From the NCBI RefSeq assembly GCF_000282115.1, contig NZ_AKJY01000032.1, positions 44,623-108,622 of the forward strand: 64,000 nucleotides of DNA, in the 5' to 3' direction. The first letter of the stretch is position 1; every line of letters begins with the position of its first letter. A model generated the notes under the pieces. It did not search any database and was not told where the DNA came from. It worked only from the letters and a program-made list of their open reading frames with translations. Source of the stretch: Chryseobacterium populi. Lineage in GTDB: Bacteria; Bacteroidota; Bacteroidia; Flavobacteriales; Weeksellaceae. The position numbers and the translations under genes were made by a program. Positions 7,145-16,800 of this stretch are shown here, one piece after another.

Positions 7145-8314
7145 GTGATTTTGAAACATTTTTATCTGTGCGTGCTCATTTTGTTTTCTGCTTTCTGTAA
7201 ATCTCAGGTACATGAGACCTTAAAACAAAATTTTTTTGCATTTTCCGGAGGGGCTGAATATGGAAAGGTACTGGCTACCAATGAGCCCCTGCAAAATTAT
7301 CCCGACAGGCAATATATGGGGTATTCTTTTCAGGTTCTGAAACAAACCAATGGCAAAAAAGACTGGGAAAAACTTTATAATTATCCGCAGTATGGAATCG
7401 GATTTTCTGCCTTTGATTTTCTTAAAAACAGACAGATGGGAAGTCCTTTTGCCGTTTATGGTGTTTATAATGCAAAAATCAGGCAATGGGGAAAGCTGAA
7501 ATGGTACCACAGTGTAAATTTCGGAATCTCGTTTAATTCAAACCCTTTTGATGAAGACCATGGCTATTACAATACATCTGTGGGTTCCAAAACCAATATG
7601 TTTATCAGCCTTGGAACAGGAATGTATTATGAACTGGGAAAACATTTCGATCTGGGCCTGAACCTGAAATTCAACCACCTTTCCAACGGATCTCTGAAGT
7701 TTCCGAATAAAGGGCTGAATAGTGTTACTCCTCAATTTAGTCTTGTCTATTATCCAGAGCGGATCATCCCAAAAAGATCAGACTCTGTTTTTGTTAATTC
7801 AAAAAGATACAATACCCTAGAGTTTTCTGTATTTGGCGGCCGAAAGAATATTTTCTACAGAGGTCCGCAGCGTGATGAGTTGAAACTGTATGAAGGCTAT
7901 AACTATTCTGTTTATGGTGCAGAAGCTCATTATATGCGACAGTATTCTCCGAAATCAGCTTATGGCCTTGGGATTGGAATTACAATGGATGAACAATACA
8001 ACCATACCATGTATGTATCAGACAGTACACTTTATCAGAAAAAACGCTTTTCAAATGACCAGCTTCTGTTCAGTGTTGTTCCCACCTATCGTTTAATGAT
8101 AGGTAAATTGTACGTTAACGTTGGGGCAGGCTATTACATTTTTAAAAAGGAACGAAAATATGATGCCCCGGCATTCTTTCAAAGGATAGCTTTGCAATAT
8201 CAAATTACAGACAGGCTTTTTGCTTCATTTGGTATTAATGCTTATGATCTGCATATTGCTAATTACCTGGAATGGAAACTGGGCTATACTTTTTCCAAAA
8301 AACAAAGAAAGTAA
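7145..8314 (+). CDS. PagL-like acyloxyacyl hydrolase (lipid A 3-O-deacylase family)
   Basis: 389 residues, a predicted outer-membrane beta-barrel with a signal peptide (FYLCVLILFSAFCKSQ). The first two thirds show the PagL-family signature FNHLSNGS, where His178 and Ser180 fit the catalytic His-Ser pair, followed by PNKGLNSVTP. PagL removes the 3-O acyl chain of lipid A. The rest is alternating strands ending in an aromatic-rich tail. Start: GTG 7145 is used here; TTG 7151 gives a more typical MKH signal start. No ATG is suitable. It converges on the permease gene with 3 nt between stops and no hairpin. Confidence 0.82.
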   Translation: MILKHFYLCVLILFSAFCKSQVHETLKQNFFAFSGGAEYGKVLATNEPLQNYPDRQYMGYSFQVLKQTNGKKDWEKLYNYPQYGIGFSAFDFLKNRQMGSPFAVYGVYNAKIRQWGKLKWYHSVNFGISFNSNPFDEDHGYYNTSVGSKTNMFISLGTGMYYELGKHFDLGLNLKFNHLSNGSLKFPNKGLNSVTPQFSLVYYPERIIPKRSDSVFVNSKRYNTLEFSVFGGRKNIFYRGPQRDELKLYEGYNYSVYGAEAHYMRQYSPKSAYGLGIGITMDEQYNHTMYVSDSTLYQKKRFSNDQLLFSVVPTYRLMIGKLYVNVGAGYYIFKKERKYDAPAFFQRIALQYQITDRLFASFGINAYDLHIANYLEWKLGYTFSKKQRK

Positions 8315-8317
8315 TGA

Positions 8318-9763
8318 CTACTTTTCCTGATCCGGCAATGAGGGTTGATTGGGTTTATAGAGCTTGTACATGACAAACAGAAACGCTATCCATACCGGAA
8401 TCAGGATCACCTGGATCTCCATCCCAGTAAGACACATCAAGACTAAAATAGCCAGTAAAAACAGGATACATATATAATTAGATACCGGATAAAATAGAGA
8501 AGGGAATTTTGTTTTGATTCCGGATTCTATTTTATTTTTCCTGAATTTAAGGTGAGTATAGCATATCATCAGCCAATTGATAATCAAAGTAGAAACAACC
8601 AAAGCCATTAAATACTCAAAAGCTTTTTCCGGAACTATTTTATTGATAATAATACAGATCCCGGCAAAACATGAAGAAACAATAATCGCATTGGTAGGTA
8701 CGTGATTTTTGTTAAGTTTCATTAAACCTTTTGGGGCATTCCCCTGCTGGGCCAATCCGAAAAGCATTCTGCTGTTACTGTAAACACTGCTGTTGTACAC
8801 AGACAAAGCAGCCGTTAAAACAATCACATTCAACACATTGGCAATTAATGAGTTGAATTGAATCGTTTTTCCGAGAATGGTAAATTCAAATCCGTTCAGG
8901 TTCTGAAATACCATTACAAACGGGCTCGACCCTTCTGTAATTTCTCTCCATGGACTCAAAGAAAATAATATAACCAAGGCACCTACGTAGAAAATTAAAA
9001 TCCTGTAAATGACCTGATTGGTCGCTTTAGGTATTGTTTTTTCCGGGCTTTTAGCTTCTGCAGCTGTGATTCCGATTAACTCCAGCCCACCAAAAGAAAA
9101 CATAATCATCGCCATAGCCGCAAAAAGGCCTGAATATCCACTTTCCGTTTTATTAAACCATCCTTTCGGGAAAAATCCGCCATCATTCCATAAATTCTGA
9201 ATATCCGCTTTATCTCCTCCCGTACCACTTACCAACAGATAGATTCCGAAGATAATCATGGCAACAATCGCCACTACTTTGATAATGGAAAACCAAAACT
9301 CGGTCTCTCCATACACTTTTACAGAGGCCAGATTGAGTGCATTGATCAAGATGAAAAAGAATAAACTTGAAACCCAGAGCGGGATTTCAGGCCACCAGAA
9401 ATGAATATAATGGCCAATTGCCGTGAGCTCAGCCATACTTACCAGAATGTAAAGAATCCAGTAATTCCAGCCGGACGCAAATCCGGGAAAATTTCCCCAA
9501 TATTTATAGGCAAAATAACTGAAGCTTCCTGATACCGGTTCCTGAACGACCATTTCACCGAGCTGGCGCATAATAAAGAAGGCAATAATCCCTGCTAAAG
9601 CATATCCTAAAATAACAGACGGACCCGCTAAAACCGCAGCAGGGCCGATTCCCAGAAACAATCCCGTTCCGATAGCACCCCCGAGGGCAATTAATTGAAT
9701 ATGTCGATTAGTCAGCCCTCTCACTAAGGAGGTCTCTTGTCCGGTTTTCTTTTCGTCGCTCAT
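8318..9763 (-). CDS. Amino acid permease (APC superfamily, AAT family)
   Basis: 481 residues with about 12 hydrophobic helices. The N-terminus LVRGLTNRHIQLIALGGAIG with the following GTGLFLG is the AAT family signature that binds the substrate backbone in helix 1, as in CycA, AroP, PheP and ProY. VVQEPVSGSFSYFA and FGGLELIGITAAEAKSPEKT are further family blocks. It is likely a proton-coupled importer of a neutral or aromatic amino acid; the substrate cannot be read from sequence. It stands alone, its start facing the short XRE gene's end at 9871. Confidence 0.92.
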   Translation of the reverse strand: MSDEKKTGQETSLVRGLTNRHIQLIALGGAIGTGLFLGIGPAAVLAGPSVILGYALAGIIAFFIMRQLGEMVVQEPVSGSFSYFAYKYWGNFPGFASGWNYWILYILVSMAELTAIGHYIHFWWPEIPLWVSSLFFFILINALNLASVKVYGETEFWFSIIKVVAIVAMIIFGIYLLVSGTGGDKADIQNLWNDGGFFPKGWFNKTESGYSGLFAAMAMIMFSFGGLELIGITAAEAKSPEKTIPKATNQVIYRILIFYVGALVILFSLSPWREITEGSSPFVMVFQNLNGFEFTILGKTIQFNSLIANVLNVIVLTAALSVYNSSVYSNSRMLFGLAQQGNAPKGLMKLNKNHVPTNAIIVSSCFAGICIIINKIVPEKAFEYLMALVVSTLIINWLMICYTHLKFRKNKIESGIKTKFPSLFYPVSNYICILFLLAILVLMCLTGMEIQVILIPVWIAFLFVMYKLYKPNQPSLPDQEK

Positions 9764-9870
9764 AGAAATGAATTATTTGCTAAATATATAAAAACTTAGC
9801 AGAAATCCCCTGCTGTAAACGAATTTAAAAACTTAACTGATTGAATGTAAAGTGTAGTACAAATAAAGGT

Positions 9871-10164
9871 TTATAAATACTCCTTCGGAATCGGAATATT
9901 ATTTTGTTTCATGTAGCTTATAAGCTCACTGTATTTGTTTTCATAATCATTCACACCACACTGATGTGAGATGCTGCAGATATCCGACGGTTTGATATCT
10001 AAGATCCCTGAGATTTTTGTCAGGATATCCAGATTGATTTTCACTTTGGAGTTTTCAATATCCGAATATGCCTTCTGAGAAATTCCCATTTCAAAAGCCA
10101 TATATTCCTGGGTAAGGTCTTTACTTCTCCGGATTTTTCTTATGTTTTGACCACATACTTTCAT
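9871..10164 (-). CDS. XRE-family helix-turn-helix regulator
   Basis: 97 residues from ATG 10164; an upstream non-ATG extension lacks any domain and is dropped. Residues 7-62 form a Cro/CI-type HTH (IRKIRRSKDLTQEYMAFEMG, then ISQKAYSDIENSK as recognition region). A short tail follows with SELISYMKQNNIPIPKEYL, a C-terminus seen in small phage-type or Flavobacterial regulators. It is divergent from ccoNO with 183 nt between starts, but control of the oxidase is only a guess. A -7-like TAACTTTG on the minus strand lies at 10222-10229. Confidence 0.85.
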   Translation of the reverse strand: MKVCGQNIRKIRRSKDLTQEYMAFEMGISQKAYSDIENSKVKINLDILTKISGILDIKPSDICSISHQCGVNDYENKYSELISYMKQNNIPIPKEYL

Positions 10165-10347
10165 TGGGTTTGCTTTTAGTAGTTTTCGGTATATTTTAGA
10201 AGATGATCTACTAGTCTTTAACAAAGTTAATAAATACCTTTGGCAAAACATTACACACGTTACATGATATTTATTTCAACATCTGATTTGGTTAAAAATT
10301 TTATCCTGAAAAAGAGATAATATCATTCGGTACAACACTTTTGGATT

Positions 10348-12627
10348 ATGGAGACGCAAAAATTTAATTATGACAATTCTATTGTCAGGGCATTCCTCTA
10401 TGCTACTATCGTATTCGGACTCATCGGTTTTCTGTTAGGGCTTACAGCAGCATTAATGCTTTTCTACCCTGAACTTCCCGAATTTTTGTTCGGAACTGAT
10501 GACACGACCATCCAGAGTCTGAGAAGCGGAAACATTCAGGGATTAATTAATACACAGGGTGCCATGGGATTCGGCAGGATCAGAATGCTGCATACCAGTG
10601 CGGTCATTTTTGCTTTCGTGTGTAATTCATTTTTCTGCGGTGCTTATTACAGTATGCAGCGGCTTTTAAAAACAAGAATGTACAGTGATACCTTGTCTTG
10701 GTTACACTTCTGGACCTGGCAGATAATGATCCTTAGTGTGGTTGTAACCTTTTTATTGGGAATCAATACTTCCAAAGAATATGCAGAACACGAATGGCCG
10801 ATTGATATATTGATCGCATTCTCATGGATTATTTTCGGGATCAATATGTTTGGAACGATTGCGAAGAGAAGGGTAAGACACCTTTATGTAGCTATCTGGT
10901 TTTATATAGCTACATGGATCGCAGTAGCAATGCTCCATATCTTTAATAACTTAGAAGTTCCGTTATCATTCACCAGCTGGAAATCCTATTCAGTATATGC
11001 GGGAGTAAAAGATGCTCTTGTACAATGGTGGTACGGTCACAATGCAGTAGCATTCGTATTGACCACTCCGGTTTTAGGCTTAATGTATTACTTTATGCCT
11101 AAAGCAGCCCAGCGACCGGTTTTCTCTTATAAATTGTCTATTATTCACTTCTGGTCATTGATCTTCGTTTATCTTTGGGCCGGTCCTCACCACCTTCAGT
11201 ATACTGCACTTCCTGCATGGGCACAGGCTGTGGGAACAGGTTTCTCAATTATGCTTATTGCACCTTCCTGGGGAGGTATGTTAAACGGGCTTCTTACCTT
11301 AAGAGGTGCCTGGGATAAAGTAAGGGAAAATCCTATTCTTAAATTCTTTGTAGTAGCGGTTACCTGCTATGGTATGGCTACGTTTGAAGGGCCTCTTTTG
11401 GCTACAAAATCTTTAAATAAAATCGGACATTACACAGACTGGGTCATTGGTCACGTACACTTAGGAGCACTTGGGTGGAATGGTTTTATGGCATTCGGTG
11501 TTATCTATTATCTGATCCCGATTATGTGGAAAACCAAGTTATGGTCTAAAAAACTGGCAAACCTCCATTTTTGGTTAGGTACTTTAGGAATTATTTTCTA
11601 TGCAGTACCAATGTATATTTCAGGATTTACGCAAGGATTAATGTGGAAACAGTTCAACCCGGACGGAACTTTATTGTGGAAAAACTGGTTAGACACCGTA
11701 ACAGCTATCATTCCTTACTTTAAAATGAGATTCTTAGGCGGATTACTCTATATTTCAGGCGCTATTTTAATGGTTGTGAATGTGATAAAAACAATCAGAT
11801 CAGGATCATTCCAGAAAGAAGTTCCTGCCGAAGCACCTGCCCTGGCCAATATCGGAAACAACAGAAAAGAAGGTGAAGGAGCACATTTATGGCTTGAAAG
11901 AACCCCTAAACTATTATCTATTTTAGCATTCGTTGTGATTTCCATCGGTGGATTGGTAGAAATAATACCTACACTAACCATAAAGAGCAATCTCCCACAG
12001 ATCACTGCTGTAAAACCCTACTCACCATTGGAACTGGAAGGAAGAGATTTATACATCCGTGAAGGCTGTAATTCCTGCCACTCACAGATGATAAGGCCTT
12101 TCCGTGATGAGGTAATGAGATTTGACGGTAAAAACGGACAGTATTCAAAAGCCGGGGAATTCGTTTATGACAGACCATTCCTATGGGGATCGAAAAGAAC
12201 AGGACCGGATTTACACAGAGAAGGAAGCAGAAACCCGGATTCATGGCACTTCAAACATATGTATAATCCTAGAATTACCTCTGCAGGTTCTATCATGCCC
12301 CGTTTCCCATGGCTGATCACCAATAAACTCGACCGTTCAGAAATGATTGCAAAAATGGAACTGATGAAAAATACTTTTGATATTCCTTATACAAAAGCCC
12401 AGATAGATTCTGCAAATCAGTGGGCAGACAACCAGTCTAAAGCAATTGTAAAAAGGATATATTCAGAAGCTGCCGACGTAAAAGATCAGGTAGAAAAAGA
12501 CAAAGCCGCTAAAGGGTCCGCATTTGTTCCTCTTGAACAAAGAGAAATTGTAGCAATGATCGCTTATCTGCAAAGACTGGGAACAGACATCAAAACGACT
12601 GACATTAAAACGGCAAGTGTAGATTAA
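10348..12627 (+). CDS. ccoNO: cbb3-type cytochrome c oxidase, fused subunits I and II (CcoNO)
   Basis: 759 residues, inner-membrane terminal oxidase with high oxygen affinity. The first ~480 residues are CcoN with 12-14 helices and its ligands: His82, the Cu-B ligands His231 and His281/282 (YGHN, GPHH) and heme ligands His369 and His371 in GHVHLGALGWNG. After a linker, one helix (about 523-543) leads into CcoO, with a c-type heme site CNSCH at 574-578 in REGCNSCHSQMIRPF. The fusion is usual in Flavobacteriia. ccoP follows after 18 nt; ccoS, ccoG, ccoH and a copper ATPase are not next to it. Confidence 0.97.
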   Translation: METQKFNYDNSIVRAFLYATIVFGLIGFLLGLTAALMLFYPELPEFLFGTDDTTIQSLRSGNIQGLINTQGAMGFGRIRMLHTSAVIFAFVCNSFFCGAYYSMQRLLKTRMYSDTLSWLHFWTWQIMILSVVVTFLLGINTSKEYAEHEWPIDILIAFSWIIFGINMFGTIAKRRVRHLYVAIWFYIATWIAVAMLHIFNNLEVPLSFTSWKSYSVYAGVKDALVQWWYGHNAVAFVLTTPVLGLMYYFMPKAAQRPVFSYKLSIIHFWSLIFVYLWAGPHHLQYTALPAWAQAVGTGFSIMLIAPSWGGMLNGLLTLRGAWDKVRENPILKFFVVAVTCYGMATFEGPLLATKSLNKIGHYTDWVIGHVHLGALGWNGFMAFGVIYYLIPIMWKTKLWSKKLANLHFWLGTLGIIFYAVPMYISGFTQGLMWKQFNPDGTLLWKNWLDTVTAIIPYFKMRFLGGLLYISGAILMVVNVIKTIRSGSFQKEVPAEAPALANIGNNRKEGEGAHLWLERTPKLLSILAFVVISIGGLVEIIPTLTIKSNLPQITAVKPYSPLELEGRDLYIREGCNSCHSQMIRPFRDEVMRFDGKNGQYSKAGEFVYDRPFLWGSKRTGPDLHREGSRNPDSWHFKHMYNPRITSAGSIMPRFPWLITNKLDRSEMIAKMELMKNTFDIPYTKAQIDSANQWADNQSKAIVKRIYSEAADVKDQVEKDKAAKGSAFVPLEQREIVAMIAYLQRLGTDIKTTDIKTASVD

Positions 12628-12645
12628 TTTTTAAACTGATGTAAT

Positions 12646-13533
12646 ATGAAAACAAGAACTCCCATTTCAGTATACATTGCAGTAACAATAGGTTTAACCA
12701 TTATGGCATTCGAAATGTTTGCCCAAGATGCCAACTATTTTTCTTCACCTTATTTCTGGGTATTACTGATCATTGCAACCATTCTTCTCCTGATTATGAA
12801 CTCTATCGGGGATCTTGTGGAAAATGAAAGTTTCAGCCGGCTGACCGAGGAAGAAAAAAAACTGTATCTGGAAGAAAAAAAAGTTTCTTATTTTCAGAAA
12901 CTGTGGAACTCTGCATTCAAAAAGCAGTCCCAGTCTGAAGAAAAAGATATTCTTATCGATCATGGTTTTGACGGAATCACCGAGCTCGATAATTCATTAC
13001 CGAAATGGTGGATCGGCCTTTTTTATTTCGGATGTATATTCTGTGCCGTTTACATGATTGCATTCGCTTTTACAGACTATGCCCATCCGGATGCGGAATA
13101 TGATAAGGAAACCAAAACCATGCTTGCCTCTATTCAGGAATTTGAAAAAACAGCTCCCACAATCAATCTGGAAACCGCAAAATACAGTGCAGATCATATT
13201 GCAGAAGGTGAGCAGCTTTTCAAAACCAATTGTGTAACCTGCCATGGAGACGGAGGAAAAGGAGGAATCGGCCCTAATCTTACCGATACTCACTGGATCA
13301 ACGTCAAAGAAAAAAGTGTATTCAAAAATGTTTTCTGGATGCTTGAAAACGGTTCCCCAAATAATCCTACCATGAGGCCCTTTATAAAAGAAGGAACCAT
13401 TACAGGAAGAGATGCTGAAAAAATAGCAGCTTATATTTATCACATCAATCAGGAAACAGCTCCTATAACGGAAGCTCAGGGTGGTGCCCAACCACAGGGA
13501 GAAGAAGTAAAATGGGAAAACGGAAACGAATAA
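12646..13533 (+). CDS. ccoP: cbb3-type cytochrome c oxidase subunit III, mono-heme CcoP
   Basis: 295 residues. Two N-terminal hydrophobic helices (about 8-25 and 35-52) precede a Lys/Glu-rich cytoplasmic stretch, then a third helix (about 121-142) and one periplasmic cytochrome c domain with CVTCH at 196-200 and a distal Met (PTMRPF). Proteobacterial CcoP has two heme sites; here I see only one CXXCH, as is common in Bacteroidota. The N-terminal pair of helices may stand in for a separate CcoQ. It is translated 18 nt after ccoNO and completes the electron input arm of the oxidase. Confidence 0.95.
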   Translation: MKTRTPISVYIAVTIGLTIMAFEMFAQDANYFSSPYFWVLLIIATILLLIMNSIGDLVENESFSRLTEEEKKLYLEEKKVSYFQKLWNSAFKKQSQSEEKDILIDHGFDGITELDNSLPKWWIGLFYFGCIFCAVYMIAFAFTDYAHPDAEYDKETKTMLASIQEFEKTAPTINLETAKYSADHIAEGEQLFKTNCVTCHGDGGKGGIGPNLTDTHWINVKEKSVFKNVFWMLENGSPNNPTMRPFIKEGTITGRDAEKIAAYIYHINQETAPITEAQGGAQPQGEEVKWENGNE

Positions 13534-13564
13534 ATTAATAATCTCAACTTATAAACCATGCCAT

Positions 13565-13754
13565 GCCCCCTTTGAAAAACAAACTAACATTTTGAATTTT
13601 CATTTTTGCAAAAACCTTTTCAACACATCAAAAAAATGATTAAAAGGGGGCTTTTAAAAAACAAAAAATCCACGCCTTGGTTGTTTTCATCAACTAATTC
13701 ACTTGACTACAACTAAACAAAAATTCCATAATAGACAGCCAGGGCAGGATTTTT
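13565..13754. other. Structured intergenic region after ccoP with two long-loop inverted repeats
   Basis: The 296-nt gap between ccoP and tamB has no gene. GCCCCCTTT (13565-13573) is a perfect complement of AAAGGGGGC (13643-13651), which is followed by TTTT. A second imperfect pair joins about 13664-13680 to 13739-13754 (CCAGGGCAGGATTTTT). Each right arm ends in T-rich DNA, so these may act as terminators with large loops, or belong to a small RNA. Confidence 0.4.
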
Positions 13755-13802
13755 GTATTCCAATAGGGTACCACAACAGATATTTTTCTTAAATAGTATT
13801 AT

Positions 13803-13810
13803 TATCTTTG
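13803..13810 (+). promoter_or_regulatory. -7 box of tamB
   Basis: TATCTTTG fits the -7 consensus TAnnTTTG exactly. Transcription would start near 13817, just before the TTG start at 13830. A clear -33 TTTG is not visible. Confidence 0.45.
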
Positions 13811-13829
13811 TTACAAACCCTATCACAAT

Positions 13830-16800
13830 TTGAAACTAAAAATCAATAAAAGAAAGCTACTGAGGCCTATTGCAATAACCTTTATTTCAATATTGATTCT
13901 TCTTATTCTGCTTATATTTAGCCTAAGGCTTCCGGCTGTTCAGAATTTCATCAAAGACAAATTGGTGGTATATCTTGAAAAAAAAATCAAAACAAAAGTC
14001 AGCCTCGAAAGAGTTTATATCGGATTCCCAAACAGCCTTGTCATGGAAAACCTCTATCTTAAAGGCCGGGATATTGATACTCTTTTAGCTGTTAAAAAAC
14101 TTGATGTAGGACTGAATATGCTCAAGCTCATTAATTCTACTGCAGATATCACCTCTGTAGACCTGGAAGGAGCCAGAGCCCATGTCGTAAGAAAACCGGA
14201 CGGAAAATTCAATTTCGATTATATTATCGATGCTTTTGCCACCAGTGATAAGGATGAAAGCCCTTCTAAACCATTTATAATTTCGCTGGATAAAATCAAG
14301 TTAAAAGATATCGGGGTTACTTTTAACGATCAGCAATCGAGAAATGACATTCAATTATATTTCAAATCTTTTGATACAAGAGTAAAAACTTTTGATCTCA
14401 GTAAAAATAAATATGCAGTTAATGACATTAATCTCGACGGATTAAAATTGAAACTGAAGCAGGACCTTATAGAGGAAGTTTCTAGAAAAGTAGAACAAAA
14501 AGTAGATTCTCTCAATCAAAAAAAACCGATGAGTATTGGTTTAAGAGGAATCAAACTAACCAATTTCGATATTGATTACGGTGATGACAACACCAAAACA
14601 TTTGCAAAAATTCTGTTTAAAGAATTAAGCACCCGGGTAAATAAACTTGACCTGGAAAACAATGCTTACAATGTCAACACTGTTTTTCTTTCGGGAGCGG
14701 ATATTAATGCCAACCTTTACTTTCCTTCTCAGAATGCTCATCCGAAAGCCTCAAAAGAACCGGACGTTTCAAAGGTTTCCAATGAAGAAAAAGCTATGAA
14801 AATTCTTTTAGGAAAGCTCGTTCTGAATGATGTCAAAATGGTGTACAACAACACGGCAATGGCTCCCGCAAAACAGGGAATGGATTTCAATCACATGAAT
14901 TTTTCAAAAATGAATGTAGAGGTCCGGAGTTTTAAAATGGAGAACAATACATTTGCTGGAGCTGTCAAATCAGCAGAGATTAAGGAAGCTCGCGGACTGG
15001 ATATTCAGAAATTCAACACCGACTTTGTATACGGGGACAAAGAAGCTTATCTTAAAAGCCTGTACCTTCAGACCCCGAAAACTCTTTTACGGGATGAGGT
15101 GAGATTAAATTACAATTCAATCGAACAGCTCAGTTCTAATCTTGGAGCCGTAAAAATTTCAGCCAATATAAAAGATTCAAGGATAGGTTTTTCCGATATT
15201 TTAAATCTGGTTCCTACTTTAAGAAACACTGTGCCTTTCAACAAATATCCAAACGCAACACTGAACGTAAATGCCAGTGTAAAAGGAAGCGTAAATGATC
15301 TTCTGATCCGTGACCTGAAAGTTTCAGGCTTAGATCAATTGAGAGTAGCTGCTTCAGGAAGAATTAAAAATGCAATGAATCCTGACAATCTGTATTACGA
15401 TGTAAGGATTGGCGAGCTTTCTTCATCAGCACAAGCCATCTTCAATTTAGTTCCGAAAAATACAATTCCTTCCAATATTTCTTTGCCGTCCCATTTTAGC
15501 ATAAAAGGAACCGCAAAAGGCTCAACGAAAGTGGTAGATGCCAGTCTTAATCTTTATTCAACTCTTGGAAATGCAGCTGTCATTGCACAAGTTGATATGA
15601 GGCGTAAAAATCATGAGCTGTATGATGTAAAGGCTCATCTTCAGGCCTTACAGATCGGTAAAATCATCCGGAATAAGGATCTTGGAGCAGTTACAGCACA
15701 GATTTCTGCAAAAGGAGAAAGTTTTGATTTCAAAAATGCCAACGCCAATCTTAAAGGCTACGTTGCATCCGTAGTTTATAAAGGTTACCGCTACAGCGAT
15801 ATGAATCTGACCGGAAAAATTAATCGCGGCGTTTATCATATCATCCTCAATTCAAAAGACCCAAATGCCAATGTACAACTGACTGCATCCGGAGTTTATG
15901 ACGATAAAAACCCGACGGTAAAAGTAAACGGAAGCATCAACAAGCTGGATCTGAATAAGCTTGGATTTTACACAAAACCCATGATCATTGCAGGAAAAAT
16001 AGACGGTGATTTTACCAACCTTGATCCCGATCATCTTAACGGATATTTAAACCTCCAGGATTTCGCTTTTTCCGACACCAAGGAAGTTTTTCCTGTTCAG
16101 GAGCTTAATCTTAAAGCAACTTCCACCAATGATTCGACCAGGATTGTTTTCAACTCACAAATCGCTGATGTTGATATGAAAGGAAAATATAAGCTGACAC
16201 AGATTTTCGGTTCTTTAACACAAACCATCAACCAGTATTATCAGTTCCAGAAACCGGATAAGTCTCAGAAAATTGATACCGGACAATATTTTACATTCAA
16301 TGCTAAAATCAAAAATGATGACCTGATCAGAAAATTCGTTCCCGATTTAAAAAGCTTTGAAACCATTAATATCACCGGAAATTATGATGCTGACTCTCAG
16401 AAAGTAGAAATTGACGGACAGATTCCTCAGCTGCTTTACGGCACCAATTCAATTGAAAATGCCACATTAAAGATCACTAATGAAAACCAGGCATTACAGT
16501 ATAATCTTGGAGCAGCTTCATTAAAAAGTGAGAGCTTCGCTTTAAACAAAGTGAATATCAATGGAGATGTTGCTGATAATATCATCAATTATAATATCAC
16601 AACAAAGGATGAAAAAGATGCCACCCAATTCCTGATTGCAGGAAATGTAAAATCCTTGAATGACATAACAGAAATATCCCTGAACCCAAACGGGTTAAAA
16701 TTAAATTACAGTGACTGGACCGTAGCGGAAGGAAATAAAATACAGATCAGCAGCCAAGGGATTTTAGCTGATAATTTCAGGTTATCCAACAGTGGAAGTG

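Noticed and set aside
12763..13491. Antisense ORFs within ccoP
   Set aside because: Shadow frames of a well-supported cytochrome gene.
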